Assembly (NCBI RefSeq): GCF_029892565.1 | Contig: NZ_JARXVH010000023.1 | Span: forward strand, 1-64,000 | Reading direction: 5' to 3' | DNA from: Streptomyces pseudovenezuelae | GTDB lineage: Bacteria > Actinomycetota > Actinomycetes > Streptomycetales > Streptomycetaceae | Length of the DNA stretch: 64,000 bases | In this document: one piece after another, positions 26,466-36,814 of the stretch | How the letters are laid out: each line of letters opens with the position of its first letter | Numbering within the stretch: position 1 is the first letter of the stretch | Program-made: the position numbers and the translations under genes | Notes under the pieces: model-generated | The model's database searches: none | Told to the model about the DNA's origin: nothing | What the model saw: the letters and a program-made list of their open reading frames with translations, nothing else

Positions 26466-27752
26466 CTATTCGGACAACGGTGCGACGGCCGCGGCCCCGC
26501 GCCGGGCGGTCAGGAAGAGGCCTGCCGCGACGACGGCCGCGGCCAGGCCGAGCAGGCCGACGGCGGAGGCCAGGGTGCCGAGGGCGGACTCGGCCGCGAT
26601 CAGCGCCAGCGGGCAGATGAACTGGCCGATGAAGAACGACGCGGTCCACAGGCCGGTGCCACGGCCTCGGTCGGCGAAGTCCAGCCTGGACATGGCGATG
26701 GTGAGCAGGGAAGGCAGCAGGAGACCGGTGCCGAGGCAGTTGAGTACGGCGCCGGCGATCAGCAGCGGCGCGCTGTTGGCGAGCCACATCACCGCGAACC
26801 CGGCCGAGCACAGGGCGAAGACGAATGGCAGCCGGGGTCCCGGGGCCCCGCGCAGCTTGGCGAAGGTGATCGCGCCGGCCACGGTGGCGGCGCTGGCGAT
26901 CGCTGTGGCCAGCCCGATCACGCTGGTCGCCGTCACGCCGAGGTCGTCCAGCAGGTAGGACATCTCCACCGGGACGGTGTAGAAGACGAGGGCCCCGAAC
27001 ACGGTGAGTCCGCAGATCCCGGCCAGCTGCCGGAAGGGGAAGGAGCGCTTCGGCGCGACCGTGGTGTCCGTGCTCTCCCCGTCCCCGTCCTCGGCGGCGG
27101 CATCGGTGGCCGCAGTCGGCTTCGGCAGCCCGATGGCCATGAGCGGGGCGATGAGCAGGCTGACGGCGTAGATCCAGAACGGGGTCCGCCAGCCGGCCGA
27201 CCCCGCGGCACCGCCGATGACGAAGAACGCGGTCGCGGAGGCGGAGGCGCACATGGTCTGGAGGGCGAGGTAGCGGTCCCGTACCCGACCGCTGTAGTAG
27301 TCGCCGATCATCGTGGTGCAGCAGGTCATGATGGCGGCCTCGGCGATACCGACCAGGGCGCGGCTGGCCACGATGGCGCCCAGCGACTCCAGCCACAGCG
27401 GGGCGGTGCCGAAGACCGCGTACAGAACGGTCGCGACGATCAGCAGGCGCTTGCGGCCGAGCCGGTCGACGATGACGCCCGCGAAGGGTGCCAGCAGGCC
27501 CAGCGCCAGGGCCGGGACGGTGAGGGCCATCGGGACCAGGGCGGTCGCGCCGGGCACGTCGGCGAAGTGGTCCTGCATCTTGGGCAGCACGGGGGCGATG
27601 AGGACGGCCCCGAGGATCGGCAGACAACTGCCGGCCATGAGGAGAGCGACGCGCAGCTGCGCGGCACCGGACGTCGGAAGGATCGCACCGGGTGGCGGCA
27701 CTGGTTCCACGTAAGCGGGCGGGGGCGGGGGCACAGGCACGGCAGCGGGCAT
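26466..27752 (-). CDS. MFS transporter
   Basis: 428 aa from ATG 27752 (GGAG eight bases upstream; a longer GTG/ATG start at 27809 is possible). A Pro-rich N terminus precedes 12 to 14 hydrophobic segments. The MFS motif between helices 2 and 3 is GVIVDRLGRKRLL, and a matching GRGTGLWTASFFIGQF lies in the second half. Central loop EDGDGESTDTTV. The gene lies downstream of LysR and near the catabolic operon, so a carrier for its substrate, or an exporter of a toxic intermediate, is plausible. Confidence 0.9.
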   Translation of the reverse strand: MPAAVPVPPPPPAYVEPVPPPGAILPTSGAAQLRVALLMAGSCLPILGAVLIAPVLPKMQDHFADVPGATALVPMALTVPALALGLLAPFAGVIVDRLGRKRLLIVATVLYAVFGTAPLWLESLGAIVASRALVGIAEAAIMTCCTTMIGDYYSGRVRDRYLALQTMCASASATAFFVIGGAAGSAGWRTPFWIYAVSLLIAPLMAIGLPKPTAATDAAAEDGDGESTDTTVAPKRSFPFRQLAGICGLTVFGALVFYTVPVEMSYLLDDLGVTATSVIGLATAIASAATVAGAITFAKLRGAPGPRLPFVFALCSAGFAVMWLANSAPLLIAGAVLNCLGTGLLLPSLLTIAMSRLDFADRGRGTGLWTASFFIGQFICPLALIAAESALGTLASAVGLLGLAAAVVAAGLFLTARRGAAAVAPLSE

Positions 27753-27870
27753 GCGGGAACTCCACGTGGCGAGGTTGGGGAGGACGGCACGCCACCGGGG
27801 AACAGACACCCCGGGAAGAGGAGCGTGCGGAGGAACTGGGGTCGACTATGAGTGAGCGGCCCAGCCCTGC

Positions 27871-28815
27871 CTAGTCTCTGTCCGATCGATCTGCCGGATC
27901 GCGATCATCCTTGCCGTGGATGGTCTCGGCGACCCGCGCCGCCGTTTCCCGCAGCCAGATGTGCGCCGCGTCGTGCGTGTGGACCGGGTGCCACCACAGG
28001 GCTTCCCGGAGTGGCACGGCGTCGTAGGGCGGTTCCATGACCCGTACGGGGACGAGTCCGTCCAGCCGGTCGGCGAGATGCCCCTGGATCAGGGCGACCC
28101 GGCGGGTGCCCGCGACCAGGAGGGGCATCAGCTGGAAGCTGTCGACGGAGACCTCGACGCGCGGCTCGATCCCGAGCATGCCGATCTGGCGGGCGGCGGG
28201 TGCGTCGTACGTGCGCTGGTACGTCACCCACGGCAGCCGGGCCAGGTCGTCGAGGGTGAGCTGCTCGCCGACCTCGGGGTTGTCGTCCGCGACGAGATAG
28301 ACCCAGCGGTCCCGGTAGAGCTCCACGGCGGGAAAGTCGCCGATGATGCCGTGCGGCAGCAGCAGCCCGTCGGCGGTGCTCAGCAGCGCCCCCGTGTTCT
28401 CGGTGATGTCCGTCGGGGGCTGCCGGAAGCGCAGCCGGATCCCCGGCGCCTCGGTGTGGACGACGCGGGCGAGTTCGGCGCCGAAGACGGCCACCGCGTA
28501 GTCGGAGGCGAGCAGGGTGAACTCGTGCTCCTCATGGGCGGGGTCGAACACCGCCTGGCTGGTGAAGACGCGTTCGAGCAGGTCGCAGGCGGTGGCGGTG
28601 CGGTCGAGGAGGGCCAGGCCGAGGGCGGTCAGTTCGTAGTGTCCGCCGACCCGGGAGAGCAGGTCGTCGTCGAAGTGGCGGCGCAGCCGGGCCAGGGCGG
28701 CGCTCATGGCGGGCTGGCTGAGCCCGATGCGCCGGCCCGCGACGGTCACGTTGCGCTCCTCCAGGAGGGCGCGCAGGGCGACGACGAGGTTGAGGTCCAG
28801 GCTGGCCAGATTCAC
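27871..28815 (-). CDS. LysR-family transcriptional regulator
   Basis: 314 aa from GTG 28815 (VNLASLDLNLVVALRALLEE). The N-terminal winged HTH is NVTVAGRRIGLSQPAMSAAL with the wing LSRVGGHYELT. The effector domain runs from about residue 90 (EEHEFTLLASDYAV) to the end. It is transcribed divergently from the catabolic operon. A 19-bp palindrome with T-N11-A character lies between. It likely activates the operon in response to the substrate or an intermediate. Confidence 0.92.
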   Translation of the reverse strand: MNLASLDLNLVVALRALLEERNVTVAGRRIGLSQPAMSAALARLRRHFDDDLLSRVGGHYELTALGLALLDRTATACDLLERVFTSQAVFDPAHEEHEFTLLASDYAVAVFGAELARVVHTEAPGIRLRFRQPPTDITENTGALLSTADGLLLPHGIIGDFPAVELYRDRWVYLVADDNPEVGEQLTLDDLARLPWVTYQRTYDAPAARQIGMLGIEPRVEVSVDSFQLMPLLVAGTRRVALIQGHLADRLDGLVPVRVMEPPYDAVPLREALWWHPVHTHDAAHIWLRETAARVAETIHGKDDRDPADRSDRD

Positions 28816-28863
28816 GCGAAATCCCTGTACGGAGTAGGAGACTGTGGCCTTGGTATTCGCGGC

Positions 28864-28907
28864 CTGGATGCCTGGCATCCAGAGAATCGATTTCCCTGAT
28901 CGCAGGG
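28864..28907. promoter_or_regulatory. LysR binding region
   Basis: CTGGATGCC-T-GGCATCCAG (28864-28882) is a perfect 9-bp-armed palindrome. CCCTG-ATCG-CAGGG (28894-28907) is a second, weaker dyad. Both lie in the 134-bp gap between LysR and the first catabolic gene. Confidence 0.7.
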
Positions 28908-28949
28908 TACGGGCCAGATTAGTGGCACCGCAATCGGGAGGACATCTCC

Positions 28950-29948
28950 GTGAAATCCGCAGCCACGTCGGCGCCCCTCTTCGTCGGCCCCTTGGCCATC
29001 GGCACTCTCTCCGCTCCGGGCGGGGCCGCGTTCCCCGGCCTCGTGGTGCCGGACGGCCGCGTGCTCGACCTGCGTACGGCGCTGGACGAACCCGCGCTGA
29101 CCGCCCTCTCCCTCCTGGAGCGCTGGGAGGCGGAACTGCCGCGCCTGCACCGCCTCGCGGGCGATCCGGCCGGTGACTGGCTGCCGCTGGACGACCTGTC
29201 CGTGCACGCTCCCGTCGAGCCCCGGCAGATCTTCCAGTCCGGCGCCAACTACCGGCAGCACGTGATCGACCTGGAGGTCGCGCACCGCGCCCAGGACGAC
29301 CCGCGCACCGTCGAGGAGGCACGCGCCGAGATCGCGGCGATCATGGACAAGCGGGCCGCCGAGGACCTCCCGTACGTCTTCATCGGCCTGCCGACCACGA
29401 TCACCGGCCCCTACGACGACGTCGTACTGCCCTCCTGGGCCAAGAAGCCCGACTGGGAGCTGGAACTGGCCGCGGTGATCTCCCGCCCCGCCCACCGGGT
29501 CGCGGTGGAAGAGGCCCTGGAGTACGTCGCGGGCTACACCATCGCCAACGACCTCACCGACCGGGCCACCATCTTCCGCCGGGACATGCCCGCCATCGGC
29601 ACCGACTGGCTGCACTGCAAGAACGCTCCCGGCTTCACCCCGCTCGGCCCCTGGATCGTCCCGGCCGGGTCCGTCGCCGACCCGTCCGACCTGCGGGTCA
29701 CCCTGAAGCTCAACGGCGAGAAGATGCAGGACGAGTCCACCAAGGACATGATCTTCGGCGTGGCGCGGATGGTCTCGTACATTTCCCAGACCGCCCAACT
29801 CCTACCCGGCGACCTGGTGTTGACCGGCAGCCCGGCCGGGAACGGCCTGCACTGGGGTCGGCTCCTGCGCGACGGCGACGTGATGGACGGATCCGTCACC
29901 GGGCTCGGTGCCCAGCGCACCCACTGCGTCGCAGAGGAGACGTCGTGA
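28950..29948 (+). CDS. Fumarylacetoacetate hydrolase-family protein (first copy)
   Basis: 332 aa from GTG 28950 with GGGAGGA 10 bases upstream. The C-terminal FAH fold is marked by the metal site WELELAAVIS (E-x-E) and by GYTIANDLTDR, GPWIVPAGSV and DLVLTGSPAGNG. FAH-family enzymes hydrolyse C-C bonds of diketo acids or act as decarboxylases/isomerases on meta-cleavage products. It is first in a nine-gene operon and its stop overlaps the next GTG. Confidence 0.88.
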   Translation: MKSAATSAPLFVGPLAIGTLSAPGGAAFPGLVVPDGRVLDLRTALDEPALTALSLLERWEAELPRLHRLAGDPAGDWLPLDDLSVHAPVEPRQIFQSGANYRQHVIDLEVAHRAQDDPRTVEEARAEIAAIMDKRAAEDLPYVFIGLPTTITGPYDDVVLPSWAKKPDWELELAAVISRPAHRVAVEEALEYVAGYTIANDLTDRATIFRRDMPAIGTDWLHCKNAPGFTPLGPWIVPAGSVADPSDLRVTLKLNGEKMQDESTKDMIFGVARMVSYISQTAQLLPGDLVLTGSPAGNGLHWGRLLRDGDVMDGSVTGLGAQRTHCVAEETS

Positions 29949-30922
29949 GCGACCGCACCACTGTGCCTGATGCGAAAGACGCCGAGGGCGCGATCGACGA
30001 GGCCGCCAAGACGTACTCGAACTGGGGCCGTTGGGGCGAGGACGACGTCCTCGGCACGCTCAACTTCCTGGACGCCGAAAAGCGCCGCGAGGGCGCGGCC
30101 CTCGTCCGCGAGGGCGTCAGCTTCTCGCTCTCCCAGCGCTTCGACATGAACGGCCCGCAGAAGGGCTGGCGGCGGCGTACGAATCCGGTGCACACCATGC
30201 TCGACACCGGCACCGACGCCGCCCTGGGCAACCAGGGTTTCCCGCACGGCATCGGCGGCGCCGACGACGTGATCGCGATGCCGCTGCAGTGCTCCACCCA
30301 GTGGGACGGCCTCGGCCACATCTTCGACCACGGCAAGGCATGGAACGGGCGGGCCGCCGAGAAGGTCGTCACCTCCGACGGCGACCTCGTCACCGGCATC
30401 GAACACATGGCGCCGTACGTGGCCGGGCGGGGCGTCCTCCTCGACGTGGGCCGGATCGTCGGCCAGGGCGGTGAACTGCCCGACGGCTTCGCCATCACCG
30501 AGGAGCACCTGACCGCCACCGCCGAGGCGCACGGCGTCACCGTCGGCCGCGGCGACCTCGTCCTCGTCCGCACCGGACGGCTGGCCCGTGCCAGGCGCGA
30601 CGGCTGGGGCGAGTACGCGGGCGGTCCCTCGCCCGGGCTGAGCTTCACCACCGCGGGCTGGCTGCACGGCAGCGAGATCGCCGGGATCGCCACCGACACC
30701 TGGGGTTTCGAGGTCCGGCCCAACGAGTTCGAGAACGCCTTCCAGCCGCTGCACCAGGTCGCCATCCCCAACATCGGCCTGCTCATAGGCGAGATGTGGG
30801 ACCTCGACGCCCTGGCCGAGCACTGCGCGGCCGACGGGCGGTACGAGTTCTGGCTCACCGCCGCTCCGCTGCCCATCACTGGAGCCGTCGGCTCCCCCGT
30901 GAACCCGATCGCCGTCAAGTAA
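29945..30922 (+). CDS. Cyclase-family (kynurenine formamidase-like) metal-dependent hydrolase
   Basis: 325 aa from GTG 29945 (GTGA overlap). The cyclase fold is shown by the N-terminal WGRWGEDDVLGTLNFLD, the GIGGADDVIAMPLQCSTQWD segment, and HxGTHxDAPxH-like residues as QWDGLGHIFDHGKAWNG. The family includes kynurenine formamidase and isatin hydrolase, which open amide or lactam rings. Here it could hydrolyse an N-acyl or lactone intermediate of the pathway. Confidence 0.85.
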   Translation: MSDRTTVPDAKDAEGAIDEAAKTYSNWGRWGEDDVLGTLNFLDAEKRREGAALVREGVSFSLSQRFDMNGPQKGWRRRTNPVHTMLDTGTDAALGNQGFPHGIGGADDVIAMPLQCSTQWDGLGHIFDHGKAWNGRAAEKVVTSDGDLVTGIEHMAPYVAGRGVLLDVGRIVGQGGELPDGFAITEEHLTATAEAHGVTVGRGDLVLVRTGRLARARRDGWGEYAGGPSPGLSFTTAGWLHGSEIAGIATDTWGFEVRPNEFENAFQPLHQVAIPNIGLLIGEMWDLDALAEHCAADGRYEFWLTAAPLPITGAVGSPVNPIAVK

Positions 30923-31027
30923 CACCCCGGACCGGCCGAGTGGGCCGACCCGACAGCCACACCCATCCAGCCCGCACCACCGCCCCCTGCCGCTCGAAGT
31001 CGCGCGGCCCCACCGCAGGGAGACCCC

Positions 31028-32203
31028 ATGACCGACCCCCGCCCCCGCACCGTCCTCGTCATAGGCGGCGGCGCCTCCGGCAACGCCGTGACCGTGCTGC
31101 TGCGGCGAGCGGGTATCACCGTGGACCTGATCGAGGCCAAGCCCGACTGGAACGTCCTCGGCTCCGGCATCACCCTCCAGGGCAACGCGCTGCGCGTACT
31201 GCGCGAGCTGGGCGTGTGGGACACGGTTCAGGAGAGCGGCTACGCCTTCGACTCCGTCGGCCTGGCCACGCCCGACGGCCATGTGTTCCACGTCCAGCAG
31301 GACATCCGTACCGGCGGCACGGACCTGCCCGCGACCATCGGCATGCAGCGGCCCCGGCTCCAGGAGATCCTGTGCGAGGCGGTCCTGGCGAGCGGTGCGA
31401 CGGTCCGCCTCGGCACCACCGCCGACGAACTGGTCCAGGACGAGGCGGGCGTCACCGCCCGCTTCAGCGACGGCACCGAGGGCCGCTTCGACCTCGTCAT
31501 CGCCGCCGACGGTCTCAGCTCCCGGACCCGCGCGATGATCGGCATCGGCGACAAGCCCGAGCCGACCGGCATGGCCATCTGGCGCGTCGCCGCACCCCGC
31601 CCGGCGGGCGTGGAACGCACGGACCTGGCCTACGGCGGGCCCTGCTACATCGCCGGCTACTGCCCCACCAGCGAGAACACCATCTACGCCTATCTTGTCG
31701 AGGCCAACCGCGACCGCGCCTCGATCGACCCGGCCTCGTACGCCGACGAGATGCGGCGCCTGGCAGCCCCGTACGGCGGCGCCTGGCCCGAGATCGCCGC
31801 GAGCATCACCGACCCGGCCGAGGTCAACTACACCTGGTTCGACCGGCTGCTCGTCGAGGGGCCCTGGCACCGCGGCCGGGTCGTACTGGTCGGCGACGCC
31901 GCCCACGCCTGCCCGCCCACCCTCGCGCAGGGCGCGGCCATGTCACTGGAGGACGCCTTCGTACTGGCCGAACTGCTGAGCGCGGAGGAGTCGTGGGACT
32001 CCCATGGATCCCCCGACTCCCCCGAATCCTCCGGGTCCCTCGACGACCTGCTGATCCGCTACCACGAGCGCCGCATCGACCGTGTCCGCATGGTCGTCGA
32101 GGCCTCGATGCAGCTCGGCCAGTGGCAGCTGGACGGTGTCCGTGACGCCGACGTGCCGGGCCTGATCGGGCGCACGATGTCCGTCCTGAAGGAGACCCCG
32201 TGA
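31028..32203 (+). CDS. FAD-dependent aromatic-ring monooxygenase
   Basis: 391 aa from ATG 31028 with AGGGAGA upstream. The FAD motif VLVIGGGASGNAVTVLLRR (GxGxxG) and the late GD motif VVLVGDAAHACPPTLAQGAA are clear, and the middle DLVIAADGLSSRTR carries the DG motif. It belongs to the UbiH/PHBH group that adds a hydroxyl to phenolic acids with NAD(P)H and oxygen. It probably prepares the ring for cleavage by the VOC dioxygenase two genes downstream. Confidence 0.92.
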   Translation: MTDPRPRTVLVIGGGASGNAVTVLLRRAGITVDLIEAKPDWNVLGSGITLQGNALRVLRELGVWDTVQESGYAFDSVGLATPDGHVFHVQQDIRTGGTDLPATIGMQRPRLQEILCEAVLASGATVRLGTTADELVQDEAGVTARFSDGTEGRFDLVIAADGLSSRTRAMIGIGDKPEPTGMAIWRVAAPRPAGVERTDLAYGGPCYIAGYCPTSENTIYAYLVEANRDRASIDPASYADEMRRLAAPYGGAWPEIAASITDPAEVNYTWFDRLLVEGPWHRGRVVLVGDAAHACPPTLAQGAAMSLEDAFVLAELLSAEESWDSHGSPDSPESSGSLDDLLIRYHERRIDRVRMVVEASMQLGQWQLDGVRDADVPGLIGRTMSVLKETP

Positions 32204-33234
32204 CGACCCCGGACATCCTGACGACCCCGGAGACCGCAGCCGTCCCCACCATCGACGTCCACGCGCACGTCCTGCTTCCCGAGGTCGAGAAGGCCGTCGC
32301 CGGACACCCCGGGCTGGCCGCCGCCCGCAGTCTCGACGCCCGCCGCAACGGCCCCGACGCGCTCGCAGTCAGCGGCCCGATGGTCCGCGACCGCATCCCT
32401 CTGCTGACCGACGTCAAGGCCCGGCTCACCGCGATGGACGCCTCCGGCGTCGACACACAACTGGTCTCGCCGTCCCCGTCGCACTACCACTACTGGGCCG
32501 ACGAGGACCTCGCCCGCACGGTGTGGGAACTGGCCAACACCGGCACCGCCGCCCACGTCGCCCAGGCCCCCGACCGGCTGCACGGACTGGGCCTCGTCCC
32601 GCTCCAGCACCCGGACCTCGCAGTCGAGGCCCTCGACCACGCCCTGGGCCTGGGTCTGCGCGGAGTGGAGATCTCCAGCCACGCACCCGGGCGCGAGCTC
32701 TCGGACCCGGCGTACAACACATTCTGGGCGCTCGCCGAGACGACCGGAGCGGTGCTCTTCCTGCACCCCTTCGGCTGCACGCTCGACGAGCGCCTGGACC
32801 GCTGGTACCTGTCCAACACGGTCGGGCAGCCCACCGAGAACGCCGTCGCGCTCTCCCACCTCATCTTCTCCGGCGTGCTGGACCGCCACCCCGGCCTGAA
32901 GGTGATCGCCGCGCACGGCGGCGGCTATCTGCCCACCCACATCGGCCGCTCCGACCACGCCTGGCGGGCCAGACCGGACACGCGGGGCTGCGCGTCCGAG
33001 CCGAGCAGCTACCTCAAGCGGCTGTACTTCGACTCACTCGTCCACGACCCGCACGTCCTGCGCGAACTGATCCGGGTGGCCGGCCCCGACCGGGTCCTGC
33101 TCGGCTCCGACTTCCCCTTCGACATGGGCACCGAGGACCCGGTCGGCGCGCTGCGCGCCGCCACGGACCTGCCCGACCCTCACTTCCACGCCGTACGCGG
33201 CGGCAACGCGGCAGCGCTGCTGCGCCTCTCCTGA
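32200..33234 (+). CDS. ACMSD-like amidohydrolase / decarboxylase
   Basis: 344 aa from GTG 32200 (overlaps the previous stop). The metal site of amidohydrolase-2 proteins is present: TIDVHAHVLLP (HxH), LFLHPFGCT (His), IAAHGGGYLP (His) and LGSDFPFDMG (Asp). This group holds 2-amino-3-carboxymuconate-semialdehyde decarboxylase and related non-oxidative decarboxylases. It suggests a carboxylate is removed from a ring or from a muconate intermediate. Confidence 0.88.
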   Translation: MTTPDILTTPETAAVPTIDVHAHVLLPEVEKAVAGHPGLAAARSLDARRNGPDALAVSGPMVRDRIPLLTDVKARLTAMDASGVDTQLVSPSPSHYHYWADEDLARTVWELANTGTAAHVAQAPDRLHGLGLVPLQHPDLAVEALDHALGLGLRGVEISSHAPGRELSDPAYNTFWALAETTGAVLFLHPFGCTLDERLDRWYLSNTVGQPTENAVALSHLIFSGVLDRHPGLKVIAAHGGGYLPTHIGRSDHAWRARPDTRGCASEPSSYLKRLYFDSLVHDPHVLRELIRVAGPDRVLLGSDFPFDMGTEDPVGALRAATDLPDPHFHAVRGGNAAALLRLS

Positions 33235-33245
33235 GGAGCCCCGAC

Positions 33246-34196
33246 ATGACCGACGCCCTCCCCAACCGCCTGCTCACCCACCTGCGGCACGTCGACCTCG
33301 CCGTGCCCGACTACGACAAGCAGCTCGACTTCTACGCCGGAGTCTGGGGCCTGACCAAGGTCGCTGAGGACTCGGGCATCTCCTTCCTGGCCGCAGAGGG
33401 CAGCCCCGAGCAGTACGTCGTACGGCTCCGCAAGGCCGACGAGAAGCGGCTCGACCTCGTGTCCTACGGCGCCGCGTCAGCCGCCGACGTGGACACGCTC
33501 GCCGAGCACCTCCTCGCGGACGGCGTGCGGTTGATCTCGCAGCCGGGCAAGGTCGACACCCCCGGCGGCGGCTACGGCTTCCGCTTCTTCGACGGCGACG
33601 GCCGCACCGTCGAGGTCTCGGCGGAGGTCGGGGCCCGGCAGCACCGGCGTATCGAGGAGAAGGAGGCCATCCCGGTCCGCCTCTCGCACGTCGTCCTCAA
33701 CTCCCCCGACCTGGACGCCACCCGCGCCTGGTACGAGCGCCACCTCGGCTTCCGGCTGTCCGACACGCTCAGCTCCCCGCACATGGGCGAGGTCATGCAC
33801 TTCATGCGGATCAGCCACCAGCACCACTCGATGGCCCTCGCCAAGGGACCGCACACCTCCCTGCACCACGTCTCGTTCGAGATGCGCGGCCTGGACGAGT
33901 ACATGCGCGGCTCGGGGCGCGTCATGCGCTCCGGCGCCCGCAAGATCTGGGGGCCAGGCCGCCACATGGCGGGCGACAACACCTTCACGTACTTCCTCGA
34001 CCCGCACGGCAACACCGTCGAGTACACAACGGAGTTGGAGGAACTCGACGAGGACACCTGGCATCCGCACGTCTACGACTTCTCCCGGCCCGAGGTCACC
34101 GACCAGTGGGGCACGGCGAACCCGATGAACGAGCTGGTCGCCAAGGAGTCCTTCAACGACGTCGACCCCGGCGTCTTCGTCGCCCCGCCGGTCTGA
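33246..34196 (+). CDS. Two-domain VOC protein, likely type I extradiol dioxygenase
   Basis: 316 aa from ATG 33246. Two VOC modules are seen: residues about 12-125 (RHVDLAVPDYDKQLDFYAGV) and about 145-270. Iron ligands typical of type I extradiol dioxygenases fall at His148 (LSHVVLN), His208 (LHHVSFE) and Glu259 (NTVEYTTE), with His240/Tyr249-type second-sphere residues nearby (GRHMAGDNTFTYF). It probably cleaves a catechol-type ring between or next to the hydroxyls. The tail to residue 316 is longer than the minimal fold. Confidence 0.85.
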   Translation: MTDALPNRLLTHLRHVDLAVPDYDKQLDFYAGVWGLTKVAEDSGISFLAAEGSPEQYVVRLRKADEKRLDLVSYGAASAADVDTLAEHLLADGVRLISQPGKVDTPGGGYGFRFFDGDGRTVEVSAEVGARQHRRIEEKEAIPVRLSHVVLNSPDLDATRAWYERHLGFRLSDTLSSPHMGEVMHFMRISHQHHSMALAKGPHTSLHHVSFEMRGLDEYMRGSGRVMRSGARKIWGPGRHMAGDNTFTYFLDPHGNTVEYTTELEELDEDTWHPHVYDFSRPEVTDQWGTANPMNELVAKESFNDVDPGVFVAPPV

Positions 34197-34282
34197 TCCC
34201 CATCTGCTCCGGGGGCGCGGAAAGCCATGCCTGGCTCCCCCCGCGCCCCCTGTCCACCCCTACGCCGCACCCCAGGATCGCC

Positions 34283-35248
34283 ATGCGCTTCGCCACGTAC
34301 GAACACCACGGCCGCCGCAGCGTCGCCACCGTCGAGGACGACGGCACCCTCCGCCCCATCCCCGGCCGCGCCTCGCTGCTCGACCTGCTCCGGGCGGGCC
34401 CCACGGCCCTGGGTGAGGCGGGCAACGCCACGCCGGACGTACCGGACGGCCCGCATGTCTCGCAGGTGCGGCTGCTGCCGCCTCTCCAGCCGCCGTCCGT
34501 ACGGGACTTCGTCACCTTCGAGGAACACGTCGAGGGCGTACGGCTCAGCATCGACAACGCGGCCGGGGTGCCCGACGCCTGGTACGACGCGCCGACCTTC
34601 TACTTCACCAATCCGTACGCCGTCATCGGCGCGCACGACGACGTGCCCGTGCCGCCCGGCTCCTCGGTCCTGGACTTCGAACTCGAAGTCGCCGCAGTCA
34701 TCGGCGTCGAAGGCCGCGACCTCACACCCGAGCAGGCCCGCGACCACATCATCGGCTACACGATCTTCAACGACTGGTCCGCCCGCGACCTCCAATCCGC
34801 CGAGATGAGGGTCGGGTTGGGCCCCTGCAAGGGCAAGGACACCGCCGCCACCTTCGGCCCGTACCTGGTCACCGCCGACGAACTGGAGCCGTACCGGGAC
34901 ACGGATGGTTTCCTGCGACTGGCTCTGACTGCCTCGGTGAACGGCGAGGTGGTCGGCAAGGACCTGCTGTCCAACATGAGCTGGACCTTCGAGGAGATGG
35001 TCGCCTACGCCTCGCGCGGCACATACGTCCGCCCCGGCGATGTGCTCGGCTCCGGCACCTGCGGCAACGGCGGCTGCCTGGCCGAGCTGTGGGGCGTACG
35101 AGGCCGACAGGATCCGCCGCCGCTGAAACCCGGCGACACCGTCACACTCACCGTCGAGGGGATCGGCACCGTCTCCAACACCGTCGTGCCCGGCGCCGGA
35201 CCGGTGCCGGTCCCCCGGGCCCGCAAGCGCCCGCGGTCGCGCCCGTGA
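34283..35248 (+). CDS. Fumarylacetoacetate hydrolase-family protein (second copy)
   Basis: 321 aa from ATG 34283. The metal-binding E-x-E is in LDFELEVAAVIG; further family motifs are GYTIFNDWSARDLQ and YVRPGDVLGSGTCGNGGCL. It is a different subgroup from the first FAH gene (N-terminal GRRSVATVEDDGTLRPIPG domain as in 2-keto-4-pentenoate hydratase-like proteins). It probably splits the ring-opened diketo acid. The last codons are basic and Pro-rich, and the stop overlaps the SDR GTG. Confidence 0.88.
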   Translation: MRFATYEHHGRRSVATVEDDGTLRPIPGRASLLDLLRAGPTALGEAGNATPDVPDGPHVSQVRLLPPLQPPSVRDFVTFEEHVEGVRLSIDNAAGVPDAWYDAPTFYFTNPYAVIGAHDDVPVPPGSSVLDFELEVAAVIGVEGRDLTPEQARDHIIGYTIFNDWSARDLQSAEMRVGLGPCKGKDTAATFGPYLVTADELEPYRDTDGFLRLALTASVNGEVVGKDLLSNMSWTFEEMVAYASRGTYVRPGDVLGSGTCGNGGCLAELWGVRGRQDPPPLKPGDTVTLTVEGIGTVSNTVVPGAGPVPVPRARKRPRSRP

Positions 35249-35997
35249 ACCGCGGGGCCGTGAACGGGCTGGACGGCAAGGTCGTCGTCGTCACCGGAGC
35301 CGCGCGCGGGCAGGGCGCGGCCGAGGTCGAGGCGCTGGCCCGGGCGGGGGCGGTGGTCGTCGCCACCGATGTGACCGAGGCTCCGGGCTGTCTGCGTCTG
35401 GACGTCACCGAGGCGGCGGAGTGGGCGGCGCTCGCGGAAGGGCTGCGACGCCAGTACGGAGAGGTCCACGGCCTGGTCAACAACGCCGGCGTCACCTGGC
35501 GCGCGCGGCTCCACGAGGTCGCGCCCGAGGACTTCGCCCGCGTCCACGCGGTCAACGTCACCGGCCCGCTGTTGGGCATCCAGCACCTGGCGCCGTTGAT
35601 GCCGCCGGGCTCGTCGATCGTCAACGTCGGCTCGGCCGCCGGGCTCACCGGGCACTACCCGGTCGCGTACACGGCCAGCAAGTGGGCGCTGCGCGGCCTG
35701 TCGAAGGCGGCCTGCGTCGAGTTGGGCCCACGGGGCATCCGCGTGAACACCGTCCATCCCGGCTTCATCGAGACCGAGATGACCGCCTCCGCCGCGCCCG
35801 CCTTCCGCGAGGCGAACATCCGCGAGACGCCGCTGGCCCGCACCGGCACCGTCGACGAGATCACCCCGCTGGTGGTCTTCCTCCTCTCCGACGACGCGTC
35901 CTTCATCACCGGCGTCGAGATCCCCGTCGACGGCGGCTTCACCGCACACGGCGGCGCCAAGTCCATCTCCGACGCCCTGCGGTCGGCTTCCGACTGA
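35245..35997 (+). CDS. Short-chain dehydrogenase/reductase
   Basis: 250 aa from GTG 35245. Classical SDR: VTGAARGQGAAEVEAL (TGxxxGxG), LVNNAGV (NAG), Ser in NVGSAAG and YTASKWALRG (YxxxK), with the C-terminal GVEIPVDGGF. It oxidises or reduces a hydroxyl/keto intermediate. A tandem of CTCCGACTGAC copies follows the stop (about 35987-36020) before the CoA-transferase genes. Confidence 0.92.
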   Translation: MNRGAVNGLDGKVVVVTGAARGQGAAEVEALARAGAVVVATDVTEAPGCLRLDVTEAAEWAALAEGLRRQYGEVHGLVNNAGVTWRARLHEVAPEDFARVHAVNVTGPLLGIQHLAPLMPPGSSIVNVGSAAGLTGHYPVAYTASKWALRGLSKAACVELGPRGIRVNTVHPGFIETEMTASAAPAFREANIRETPLARTGTVDEITPLVVFLLSDDASFITGVEIPVDGGFTAHGGAKSISDALRSASD

Positions 35998-36031
35998 CCT
36001 CCGACTGACCTCCGACTGAAAGGACCCAAAC

Positions 36032-36810
<779 letters not shown>

Positions 36811-36814
<4 letters not shown>

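Noticed and set aside
29534..31906. A 790-codon open frame on the minus strand across the catabolic operon
   Set aside because: It spans several proven plus-strand genes and shows only antisense composition.
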